DNA from: Buxus sempervirens
Taxonomy: Eukaryota > Streptophyta > Magnoliopsida > Buxales > Buxaceae
Length of the DNA: 64,000 nucleotides
Assembly (NCBI GenBank): GCA_947561395.2
Contig: OX387187.1
Location: 5,834,976-5,898,975, forward strand
Reading direction: 5' to 3'
The translations under genes and the position numbers were made by a program. Position 1 is the first letter of the stretch; each line of letters starts with the position of its first letter. The notes below the pieces were generated by a model that was not told the DNA's origin, made no database searches, and worked only from the letters and a program-made list of their open reading frames with translations. This document shows, in pieces, positions 39,003 to 49,977 of this stretch.

Positions 39003-40320
39003 ATGACTTCACGCATTGGTTTGTGTTTTCTACAACATTGGTTTTTTCCCCAAATCAAGGCACGTGTTCATCAAGCTTCTTTTCCGTTGGTAAGGTTCAT
39101 CATTGTTTTCTTCTTCTCCATACCTAAGGTTCTGCCTCAAATCAGGGATCAGCTTACAGAGATTTCCATGGACGCCCTGGGCAAGTAGGGCTCTAATCTC
39201 ATTATTTTCAGGTAATAGTTGAATTTCTAATCTCATTATTTTCAGCTGTATTTAAATTTGTCGTTTTCTGTAATACGAACTTTTAATGGTACATTAGGGT
39301 CCAATCTTCATTTATTGAGCTCTGGATTATGATTAATGTTGCAATTCTACAATTGGTACATTTTGCATGCTTCTTGGTGATTCTAACCATCTTGGACAAT
39401 GTTTTTGCAGATAAGTATGTAACATGTAAAGCCTGATTCTAGCTCTACACAAGGGGATTTCGAAAAACTTTCAGTAGATGGTTTTTCAAATGATTTAAGT
39501 TCGTTTGGGCATCAACAATCTTCCGAGGAGGACTTTATGCTACTTTCAACTTCATCTGAGCCATTCAGGCTTCTGGATTCAAGGCTGGAGAGTTCCAGGA
39601 AATCCAGTGATTCAGTTTCAGCCCTGAAGGACTTGGTAAGGACTCAACATGTTGGTTTTGAAGTTACCCTTACGTTGTGTGTCTACCATTTCTTGGTGAA
39701 AGATTTTTTTCTTTTGTGGGTGGATGGATTCTTACTCTTTCAAGGCATAAAATATAAATGTAGGGTCTGTGTATACTGGAGTGGATTTCTGTAAAAGACT
39801 ATGTGGTGTCTCAGCAATTAGAAGGTATACTTTCAGTATTCATTCTGGTTTCAGTGTCAATAAATCAAGAAATTCTATGAACTGGAAGTATATTTTTCTT
39901 TTTAAAGTGGGAATTGTATTAATTTGATATTAGCTATTCCAGAAAAGATGAGCTATGAATTTTATTGAGTTTTGAGATGATAAGTTAATTAGTTAGCCAT
40001 GATTTTCCTCATTTTTTTAGTAGGAATGAAGCCGTGATGGTCCGACGAGTTGCATTTGCATGTGAAGATTTTTTTGCTGCTTTTTTACTTTTTATGCCAC
40101 GTGAAGCAGCCTGGATAGTCCACTACATTTGTTCCTTATTTTGCTCTGGTTGGTCTTGATGTATGTTATTTGTTTAATTGGTTAATCATTTATTTATGTA
40201 TTATATAAAATGTTCAACTAACCAATTTATTTTAATTTTGACCAGGGAAGGATTTGGCGCAACTTGCATGCAGATCAAATCCAACTCGAGTTTCAAGCCA
40301 AATTAGAGTTGAATATTGAT
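39003..40320 (+). pseudogene. Unidentified captured exons
   Basis: Three exon-like pieces have good splice borders: about 39003-39188 ending in PQIRDQLTEISMDALGK; about 39423-39635 (GDFEKLSVDGFSNDLSSFGH, then EPFRLLDSRLESSRKSSDSV) before GTAAGG; and 40246-40320 (GRIWRNLHADQIQLEFQAKL) before GTATG. Composition is protein-like (Ser-rich, acidic, then amphipathic). I cannot name the parent or say whether all three come from one gene. They lie between repeat D copy 2 and the duplicated CACTA 3' end. Confidence 0.4.
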
Positions 40321-40510
40321 GTATGTTTTTGCATGTTCTTATTCAGTTCTATCAATTTGTATTCATAAAGCTGTCGCTCTGAGACTCGCCATAAAGGCAC
40401 AATTTTATAGTGATTGCATTCTTATATCATGGAAAGATTAAACCTGTAGTAACACTTGTATTGTTCAAAGAAAGGACGTGTAAATGCAAATAGGTACAAC
40501 ACCATTGTAG

Positions 40511-40590
40511 GTTATTGCAGGTTATTTGATTTTAGGACCTATTTGGGCGTGGTCACCCCTTCCATTTTAGGGGAGGTGTTGCCGAAATTT
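40511..40590 (+). repeat. Recurrent CACTA module M, copy 4
   Basis: GGTTATTGCAGGTTATTTGA is followed by GACCTATTTGGGCGTGGTCA and GGGGAGGTGTTGCCGAAATT. The preceding GCAAATAGGTACAACACCAT (40489) recurs at 49699 in front of the CCT6 fragment. Downstream TTTATTGATTGAGACTTAGA resembles the start of the tail seen after 16555 in R1. Confidence 0.75.
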
Positions 40591-40632
40591 AGGTTTATCT
40601 TTATTGATTGAGACTTAGAATTTTATTATTAA

Positions 40633-41262
40633 GAAATAGCTAGCATTTTTTCAATGTATTTTGGGCTATTTATTATTATTATTATTTATTTTTTATATTT
40701 ATTTATTTTCTTAGGGATTTTAAAATAAATCTAACTTGAAATTAATTAATCACTTTTAATTTAGTGTATAGGAAAACTCAATTTGAGTAATTTCAAATGT
40801 TTGTTATAATTGAAAGTTTCATGTATGTCCTTTATACTGTTTATTTGTCATATAACATTCATGTTAAACTTATCAATTTTTTTATTTTTATTTTTTGCAG
40901 GAAGCAGGATGAATCAACTTGTGCATTATTGGAAGGCGCACCAGCAAGAGACGACTATATCTGAAGAGCTATTGAATTTTTTAGTTTAATTACATGTATT
41001 TGACACAATTATTAAACATTTTAATGACCATATCTTTTTAAATTAATTATTAGAGTGTACGTATGTTTTATGGAAATACAATGTATTAGCACTTTTATTA
41101 ATTGTTAAGGTTTTATTTATGTTAATTTGATCTTTCTTGTGGCACTTGAAAAGATTTGGTTGTAATCATAAGACGTTTCTACACGTGTAATATATAGTTT
41201 AAGGCAAAACTTACAGGTTAAAATTTGGAATAGAAAATACAGGCAGGACTTCCAAATATCTG
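40633..41262 (+). repeat. Duplicated CACTA 3' region, copy A
   Basis: About 630 bp match 54318-54910, including an exon (40901-40989) that reads NQLVHYWKAHQQETTISEEL and ends with LLNFLV and TAA, then the same downstream AT-rich sequence. Copy A lacks the subterminal hairpin array that follows copy B. It marks the left border of cargo island 2. A small length difference near 40680 (extra TTATT units) separates the copies. Confidence 0.85.
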
Positions 41263-41558
41263 GGCTCTAAAATACCCTGCAGTCTATTGTAAAATTTTAT
41301 TTTGGTAATAATCCAAAATATAGATAATATGAAAAATCCCACAAAGTTCTTCCTAGAAATTTCCAGGGAGTGAGCTCCTTCACAGCTTGCAAAGTAAGTT
41401 CATGGATGGAGATTCCATCCCTGACGGGAGGTACCCTTCCATAACCTCTTGAGGGGTATCAGAATTCCTATGCTTTCTATGCAGCTTCTTCTAGACTAGA
41501 ATTGGTTTTGAGCTTCATGAATCAGTTAATTTTTTTATTTTTTAATTTGCTATTACAG

Positions 41559-43957
41559 GCTGATTGCAATCGAGTCACTCGTTCACTTACACAACCAAGG
41601 TTCCATCTGCAGCTAGAGAGGCAGTGTCTGAGGCCTTCTGGGGTAGCCGCTGCTTCAGCTGTAGAGCTTCATGAGCGTTTTGTTGAATGTGTTAACCGTC
41701 TTGGAGGTGCTGAAAGTAAGTAATAATGCCCTGTAGCTTTTACAACTGAGATATTTCTAAATTATGATATTTTGTTTGTTGCTCGAGTTCAGAGGCAACA
41801 CCAAAGGGAATTCTGAAGCTGATGAACACTGAAGGATTGACCATCTTTCATGTTAAAAGCCATTTGCAGGTATTTTGGAATATTGGAAAACCTTGGACAC
41901 TGTCTGAAATCCAGGTCTTCCTTTGGTTTCATGAGACATGAATATAACTTTTTCATGTGATTTGCAGAAATATTGAATGGCTAAGTACATACCAGAATCT
42001 GCAGAAGGTGAATCCTTATCACAAATCTGTTATGATAGTTAAAATGTGGGCATTTTACTTTGTTATTACATTGCTTAGCTGCTTAAGCTCGCCAAAGTCC
42101 CGCCCTCAAAAGATTGGAATGGCAATATGCAGCCTACCGCTGGTTTTATATCAGGGATAGGAGTGTTGATTCCAATCATTAAGTACTCTAGAGTGAAAGC
42201 CTTTATGCGAAATTTTTAGTGTTTTTTTGTTATTAACATAGGATAAAATATTGGATGAATTCAAATTAGATCAGCAGTTCTGTTTATTTATTCTTCTTAG
42301 TTATGTGATTCAGTAATACTACTTTAATCCCTTGTTTAGAGTTACACTATTCTATAGTAGTATTTTAACTCTTGGAATGGCAGAGTACAATAATAAGGCA
42401 TGTTTTTGTTATATTGTTATAGTCAGTCCTTGAGCCTATGTATGCTTCGGGTTCTGAAGTTTATTATGCAAATGGTAGTACAACACTAATTTCTATGACA
42501 TTATTTTTAAAGTTTATATAATTTTGGTGTGTTTTCCATTAGTTCTGACAGAACTTCCCCATTGCTTTTATGCACTGTGAATTCACAAACTATGCATGAA
42601 GGTTTTCATCAGAAACATTTTGTTATAACTTAAACGTGTGAGTAAATCTCTAACGTATCTAGTTGGTTCCTCAATCACAAATACAAGGCATCATTTTGCA
42701 CTTGTGATGAACCATTTGGTGGACCTCCTTGAAGACCAACCTGAATTGAAATTGTTTACATTCGACCTTTTGTTGTCATCACTCCTTCACTCACCCACTA
42801 GAGGATTTTTCAGAATTCTTGATGATTCAGCATAGCCCATATGAGATTCTTTACCGGATAAACATTCCTTACATCTCTTAGTGCCTTTAGGTTATAAATG
42901 TGGTGGTAAATTTATTAAGCTAGCATGGTATCTTAATTATGATCTGCTTAGGGAGCATTTAGTGAGAAAGAAATCTGTCGAATTTAGTGAAATATATTTA
43001 TTTTGTCAATATATCCCACAAAAGACATGGAAATTGAAAGTCCAGAAGAGCATCTTTTTCGAGTTTCTTATGCTTGCAAACTTTATGTTTCCTTTCATTC
43101 TAAGTTACAAAATTAAATGAATCAGCTTATAAATTTGTTGTTTCTTTCTCACTGGAACCAAGTACAAATCTATCTCTGTGGCAGGACAATGTGAGGGGGA
43201 AGCTCAGGGGAATGCCATACCACAACCTGATCTAAAAGAGTAATCTTCTGCTTTTAAGTTCTTCGTGGATCATTATTACATCGGTGTAGATGCTTAAAAC
43301 AGCATTGTTAGATTTAAACACACTCCACATTTAATCTTCTGGTGAGAAAGGTGATTTTAGATCACATGGAGGGCTAACATAAGCAGCCAGTCCATCCATC
43401 TGATAGAGAACCCTCTAACAGGTCACTTGGACAACTCTCCATCCCAGTAAAGCCCCAGAAGGTACTATGGATTAGACTTTTGCCATGTAAATTGGTGGCT
43501 TTGAAATGCTTTTAGTTTTTATCACATGATTAATGAATCTTGGGATGAAACTAGGGGGTATGAAGAGGGATGATGTGGATTAACTTGTTGGCAAACTGGG
43601 CTGATCAGTTGTTAGATCAATTTCCATGTTTGGAAACTGTCCAGGATCAGCCTCATAGTTCAAAACTATTCAAATTAGAAAGGAAAAATAAATCCTTCCT
43701 TGCCAAAATTCTGTATGCACTTAAATTTGGCATTTGTGTATGAGATATCATTTTATCTGTTAACATAATTTGAATAATAATTCTTATGTGATCTGTTTCT
43801 GATGTGCAATTAAACAAAAAAAATGATGTTATATGACAGAGGCATGCGGTTACAACCGCAAGTGCAGAGCCATCTTCAAGAACAGCTAAGCATGCGGTTT
43901 ATGGAATCTCTGCGGTTACAACTCGAAGTGGAGAGCCATCTTCAAGAACAGCTAAAG
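41559..43957 (+). pseudogene. Captured MYB-CC (GARP, PHR1/PHL-like) transcription factor gene, copy A
   Basis: MYB-CC factors bind DNA through a GARP/MYB-like domain and pair through an LHEQLE coiled coil; PHR1 relatives act in phosphate starvation. Exons: 41559-41715 (ELHERFVECVNRLGGAE), 41793-41869 ([20 protein letters not shown], then VKSHLQ), 41968-42007 (KY, stop, MAKYIPESAE) and 43840-43957, where the coiled-coil motif appears twice (LQPQVQSHLQEQL, then LRLQLEVESHLQEQL). The first exon lacks the basic W-containing start of the domain that copy B keeps. TGA at 41974 replaces the Arg codon of the family KYR, so the copy cannot make the full domain. The doubled coiled-coil unit is odd. It is probably an old capture. 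Confidence 0.75.
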
Positions 43958-44429
43958 GTACCTCCAGGGAGAAACACTTGCCGGACTTTCTTCTACTGTT
44001 CGAACTCATGCCTTAATTTTTCCCTCTTGATTTTCTTTTTGTCATTTCTCCCATCTCCACCAATGGCACTTTCACATTTCCCTTCTCCGGTTTAGATTCA
44101 TTCCCGTTGACGGTATCAAAATTTTGGATTGAAGTTTTCTTTATTTCCCCTGAAATTATATATATTCCTATGCATTTTATGAAGCTTCTTACAAATTACA
44201 AATTTTTTTTTTTTTATTTCTTATTCTTGCTTTACAGGCCAATTTCAATCCAGTCATCCCTTCAACTACACAACCAAGCTTCCATACTCAGCTAGATAAG
44301 CAGTGTGAGAGACTTGCTAGAGTTGCTATTTCTGGTAAAACTCTTTCAACTCAACCACGGAAAATATGGACTCAGGAACTTCATAAGCATTTTGTTGAAT
44401 GTGTAAACCGTCTCGGAGGTGTTAATTCA

Positions 44430-45640
44430 ATTTCTGTACTTTTTAAGGAAACTACTGGCATTGAATTGGTTCTTGTTTCAGGACTATATGGTCCGAATGG
44501 AAATTCTAAATCTGGGGTGATATGGGAGGAGCTGATGGCAGCTAGTGGGAATGGTAAGATATCATGGGCCATAGGAGTTGACTTTAATGTCATTAGATTT
44601 CATCAATTTGTATTGGCTGTAGATATCTATCCACTGTGATGAGAGATTTCTTGGCATTTATAGATCAATATGTATTACTCGATGTTATGCTTACAGGCAC
44701 TAAGTTTACTTGGTCAAAGAATCAACAATCCCTGGCATTTTCGATGTTGGATCACTTCTTGTTATCCTTGGAATGGTAGGAAAGATTCCTTAAATTTGGA
44801 GTTACAGCCTAGCCTTGGCCCTCGAACCCTATCTGATCATTCGTCTATACTTTTATCTTGTGAGAATGAATTAAGGGAAGCATCACCTTTCAGATTTGAG
44901 GATATTGGTAGAGGATGATTCATTTGTCAATCTAGTAGGGGAATAGTGGAAGGAGCTAGAGTTTCAAGGTTCACATTTGTTTGTTTTTTGTAGAAAACTT
45001 TGTGCCTTGAAAATGAATATTAGAAGTGGGATAGAGAGGTGTTTGAAAGAGTGGATGAGAAGCTAGTAGATTTGCTGGACAGAATAAAAGTTTTGGATCA
45101 ACTTGAAGAGGATGAATCATTGCATTTCAATGACTGGGTTGAAAGGTAGAAATTGAGAGTTGACTATAAAAATTCAGTCTATTTGTTGAAGATCAGTTGG
45201 AGACAATCCCAAGCTTTATGGCTCAAGGTGGGTGCTAAAACATCAGTTTCTTCCACTAATCTGCTTTTAAAGGTTGATGGTAGAATGCTTTTGAGGGAGA
45301 GGATATCAAGAAGGTCACATCTGATCTTTATTGTGATCTCTTTTATGAGCAGAGGGAGGTGAGACCTTTCTTGGTGGGCTAGATTTTAATACTTTGACCG
45401 ATGAGGAAAAAGATATGTTGGAAAGTCTACAATCCGAGGAAGAAGTATTAATGACTTTGCGTTAGTTGGCAGGTGATAATTCACCCATTCTTGATGGATT
45501 TAGTATAGCATTTTAGAAAAGGTGCTGCAGATATATTCTGGATGATTATATGAGAGCAACCCATGAGCCTTTTTGCTACAAACATTTTGAGATAAGTTTG
45601 AGTGCTACATTTATTTCTCGTATTTCTAAGAAAGAAGGTG
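44430..45640 (+). mobile_element. L1-type LINE fragment (endonuclease end and linker)
   Basis: Reading along the plus strand shows the end of an L1 endonuclease domain: LVSGLYGPN, a DFNVI motif at about 44583, RINNPWHFRCWITS in the place of the usual TWSN region, LSDHSSILLS (44832-44861) and SPFRFED. After that comes the linker with WLKVGAKTS (family WLKEGDKNT) at about 45220. Frame changes and stops are frequent; the reverse transcriptase is absent. It lies directly on the first exon of MYB-CC copy B, and the two are in the same frame until TGA at 44637. Confidence 0.65.
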
Positions 45641-47232
45641 CGGCATACTTATTTATACTGGTTGATCTAAATCAGTTCAGGTTGGTATGGACCAGTACAT
45701 TTTTGCCAATTGTTTTAAGATAAAAAAACCTAAGTCTACCAGGAGAGAGACGAAGGAAGAAGGTGAATGGGAGAGAGGGAGAGTCAAGAGGGAGACAGAG
45801 AGTGGGAGAAAGAGATAGGATCAATTTCCTTCTTTATCTTGTTGTTTTAATCTTCTCTTTGTTCCCTCTATCTCTCCTTCTTTCTTCTGTTTCTCCTTTC
45901 TTCTGCATTTTGTCTACTTCTCTAGGTCTTTGAACTTTATAGACACCACCCTCACCCCCTTTTTTCGCAGGGGGTGGGACTAGCTTAAGGACCAATCCAG
46001 TACCAAATTCAGGTATAAAATTTCCCTCAACTGGATATTCAAATAATCAATTGGAAGATGTTAACATCAATGATCAGAGGTATTGATATCCTATTTTTGA
46101 TAATTTATATACTATATCTTATTTATCTGTTTTAGATAATTTTCCATTAAATATGCCTTTGCATACATTTTCATGAATTATTACCCGTGCATATGTATCA
46201 ATCTCATTGGATTTCCTTTTCTTTGGTAATGCAATGACATATAGCATTCAGTGTTAGATGGGCTTTAGAAGCATTTATTTGAGACTTAATGAATGTTATT
46301 GCTGAAAGGCTTATTTACGTATTTATTTTGGATTACTCACTCATGTAACTTAGATATATGATATATCTGTATGGTGTATCTATGCAGACTAGTTCCACAC
46401 ATGTTTAAAAGGAAGTATTTACTTTAATAAAAATAAATTGATAGCTATATAACATTATATGTATTATGACATCAAGAGAAGTGATCTTACTTTTATGGGT
46501 ATCAACTTCTCATGAGGCCTAATAATTTGACATTACCATGACCCTCTGTAGGCACTTCACCAAAACTAACCTAATTACATTACGGTGTAGTGTAATTATG
46601 TACTTTTGTTTTAGCTTTCAGCAAAAGAAGCAGTTCTCTTTTATTAATGGGGAATAATTTTCTATGAAAGTTTTCAAAAGCTAATATCTTCTAAACGATA
46701 AAACAGCTTGCAATACAATTGGGTCAATCATAAAACTCTTGTCCAGATCTTTCTTGTGATATCCAATTTATGTTCAACCATTGGTTTACTAATTTAATTG
46801 AAGTATCTTTGAAATTTACTTTTATAATTGTATAGAGTAATATAAATGGATACCAAGCTTGATCATGTATTTGCCCTCTGCCAATATTTTAATAAATCAG
46901 GATCGAAAAAAATGTCTATTCAATTGATGAATGATATCTAGGATTGCAAACAGTCTGAATGTCACAGTGATTGGGTTGCATGTGCCATCTGCCAATATTT
47001 AATAAATCAATGTCTATTCAACTGATGAACCATATCCTGGTTTGGAAACAGTCCAAATGTCACAGTGATTAGGTGTCCTTACCATTCATTCAAGGCCTGC
47101 CCATTGAAAGGCCAGTAATGCCATGGTCAAGGATTATAAGTCTAGTTAAAGAAGACTTGCATATGAATTTATAAACTACATATATGTTAGTTAATGTTCT
47201 TAAAGGATGCAATGATTTTTATTTTTATGCAG
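45641..47232. other. No gene recognised; local tandem duplication
   Basis: A purine-rich stretch lies at 45735-45820. A roughly 90-100 bp segment is repeated in tandem at 46874-46975 and 46985-47072 (shared CTGCCAATATTT, AATGTCACAGTGATT). The rest is AT-rich and probably intron of the ARP1-like gene. Confidence 0.5.
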
Positions 47233-48763
47233 GTATACGACATATGGACCTGAATACGTCTACCCACAGGTCAAAGTTCCAAGTCATTAACATCATTGGA
47301 AATTCAATTTTTGTGAGGGATAGATTGTGCATGAAGATATTGGATTAGTATCACAGATCTAGCTCTCTAACACTTTCCTGTGTTTTCATCTATTTCTCAG
47401 GGTGTATACAGTCCTTATTTGGGTTAGCAATACTTTCAGATATATGGGGTTCCAGGAACAGTTAACCCAGCTGTTTATCCATACGGGCAGTTGGGTCAGA
47501 CTCTTCCTGGCGGTCATGGATATACGGCTGTTCAGGGTTATGCATTGCCAGGTCATCATGTTGTGCAATTTAGCGGGCTCAATGTGAATGGAGTAACCAC
47601 AGCAACCATTTCCACAATTCCAGCGCCCTATGCAACAGGCAAAAACATTTTCTTTGGAACCTTTTTTTTTTTTAAATTGATATAATTTCTTTTAGAATAT
47701 GGGGTGAAAAACATCAAATCTTGACCAAGTCCAATACAGTGACAAAAAGGAAGCATGTTCTCGTCCATTGGAGACCCAATATAGACATTCAATGGATTCA
47801 TAATTTTTACAATTGGATGTCTGCATTCATTAGGAGTGGAGTCAGGAATTTTTGTTGGGTTGGTAAATATAGACATTCAAGATTCAGCTTTTTATGTATT
47901 TTTTGGCATGCATGTACCACTTGATTTATCACTTATTTTGACCCAAAGATGATCTGTATGTAGGATTTGATTGATTGATCATTCTTTTTATCAGAACATG
48001 AGTTTTGGCTTGGCTATATAAAGTGTTGCTTTTTCAACATCAGCTCCCTCTGTGTGTCTGTGTGTAAGCTGACATGATGAACTCACTTGTAGCGTGTGTA
48101 TTTTCATGTGGTCCCACATCTCATTTTAATGTTGAAGTCCAAAAAATTTTATTGCATGGCAAAGAAACTTCCCATGAGTGTAGATATGCTGTCCATATCT
48201 AGGTACTGACCTCTTTTCACATGCTTAAGTTTAAAGTCCAAACAGATATATTAATAGTGAAAAAGCTTCCTCAAATCTAGCCTCTCTTAGAAAACTAACA
48301 AACTTATTATTATTATTATTATTTTTAGGGATGCTGCTATAACTCTGTTATATGTATATGTAATTATACATCAAAAGATTAAAAAAGTAATAATAAAAAT
48401 AAAAGTATGAATGTGGCTTTATTTGGGTTGAAGTGTAGTCATAATTGCCTATCTAAAGTGTCATTTCTTAGTTTCTAAAATTTTTTTGTGCTTCGTGTTT
48501 CAGAATTGTTGGTACTTTTGATATATATGTGCATATTCATATGGTTGTATTAATATATGATAAAAATGATGAAAGTAAGAAAGGTTAGACTAAGATTTCC
48601 TTGTTAATTGTTTCAATATAGTAAATATCCAGTTCCAAGTAAGGCAAGTTAATTAGTTTTATCCGGTATGGCAGCAGCAGGTCCAGCACAGCCTCAATTT
48701 ATAGTTCCTGCTCATTCTCCTCAGTTTACACAGGGTAGCGGTTCTGACCAAACGGCAGGTTGA
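47233..48763 (+). pseudogene. Captured 3' part of an ARP1-like RRM protein gene
   Basis: Exon 47233-47269 reads YTTYGPEYVYPQ. Exon 47401 to about 47638 reads IYGVPGTVNPAVYPYGQLG, then LPGGHGYTAVQGYALPGHHV and FSGLNVNGVTTATISTIPAP. A last exon, about 48672-48763, reads GPAQPQFIVPAHSPQFTQGS and ends with TGA. This is the Pro/Gly/Tyr-rich C-terminus of plant single-RRM proteins related to Arabidopsis ARP1; the RRM itself is missing. TAG at 47425 interrupts the second exon, and its 3' border has GC where GT is expected. It sits between the two exons of MYB-CC copy B and is an incomplete, decayed copy. Confidence 0.7.
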
Positions 48764-49439
48764 GGGGTAGATTGAGATGAGTCATATCTTGAGGTATAAT
48801 ACTGTTCAATGTACAAAATTTGCCCAACCTGACAACAGTTATGATTGAAGATTGTCATTGTTATTTTATTTGCAGGTCTCCTTAGATTGCAGCAGGACTA
48901 AGAGCAGCAGTACTGCTAATAGTAAGTAATCTCTGTATAGCTCTCACAACATAGCTGAGCATTTCTAAGTTCTGATAATCTTGTTCATTGCTCGAATTCA
49001 GGGGCAACTCTGAAGAGTATTCTAAAGCTTATGGACACTGAAGGATTGACCATCTTTCATGTTAAACGCCATTTGCAGGTATTTATGGCATATTAAACAA
49101 CCTCCGATACCGTCTGACTATGAATCTTGGTCTTCCTTTAGTTTAATGAGACAATAATGGAACCTGTTCATGTGATTTGTAGACACATTGATTAGCTATG
49201 CACAGAGCAGAGCAGGATTCGAAGAACGTAAATTCATACCACTTAGTCGATTATGATGGTTCGAACGAGTGAATTGCACTTTATTAGTATTTTGCTTAGC
49301 TGCTTAAACTCTCAGAATTTAGCCTCTGGAAATATGTAGTAGTCTACTGCTGGGTTCACTTCAGAAAGTGGAGTGTTGATCCCAATCACAAACTCTTCTT
49401 GGGTGAGAGTCTCCATGCAAACTTTTTAATGTTTCTGTA

Positions 49440-49640
49440 ATGGTGTTCTAACTTTTGGAACAAGGATGCTTCTCGGGTATGTTTGATAAGCGTGTTCCAC
49501 TTATATTAAAGGGTAAGTTTTATAAGGCAGCAATTAGACCAGCCATGTTGAATGCATTCAGGATAAAATGGAAGAGAGTAAGTTGAGGTGGTTTGAACAT
49601 ATAAATAGTGTATTTATCTTTGATTGATTAACTAAACAAG
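49440..49640 (+). mobile_element. RTE-type LINE fragment
   Basis: A short degenerate piece: AAATT-like frame with AIRPAMLNAF (about 49530-49560), followed by KMEESKLRWFEHI (about 49567-49605), which resembles the conserved MRENRLRWFGHV block of plant RTE-like LINEs. Strongly decayed, with parts missing between. Confidence 0.4.
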
Positions 49641-49698
49641 ATAATAATCGTCATCATCATCAAAAAGCCCACCAAAGGGGGTTCAGTGACACTAATAT

Positions 49699-49736
49699 TG
49701 CAAATAGGTACAACACCATTGTAGTTTATTGCAGGT
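49699..49736 (+). repeat. Copy of the CACTA sequence before module M
   Basis: GCAAATAGGTACAACACCAT, TGTAG and TTATTGCAGGTT match 40489-40525 almost exactly, but the rest of module M is missing. It marks a CACTA-derived edge about 240 bp before the first CCT6 exon. Confidence 0.7.
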
Positions 49737-49977
49737 TCATCTAAGTATTTTGATGATTGAAACTAAGAACTACTGCCAGATTGTTGTTATATAAGCCCAA
49801 TTTCTTAATCAGTTCATTTCTAGTGTTTTAATTGATAGTTGAAGTTGAATAGCTCTATCAATTTATGGTGTTCTAGATGAAGTTCTGTAAATTTTTTTTT
49901 GTGGAAAAATTTATATGATCATTCAGTGTTTTGTTAGAGTCTAAAGAATTCTTATTAATGGGATATATTGGTTCTAG

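Larger units (their letters stand above)
44238..49078 (+). pseudogene. Captured MYB-CC gene, copy B, split by later insertions
   Basis: The first exon (44238 to about 44426) encodes ANFNPVIPSTTQPSFH and the first part of the GARP domain (KIWTQELHKHFVECVNRLGG). The second exon lies 4.6 kb away at 49002-49078 ([25 protein letters not shown]). Intron and downstream sequence after it (to about 49430) match 41720-42230 of copy A, so A and B derive from one segment duplicated long ago. Between the exons lie an L1 fragment and an ARP1-like gene piece, showing that these came later or by nested capture. The third exon (expected KYR) is degraded to ACACATTGATTAGC. Confidence 0.7.
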
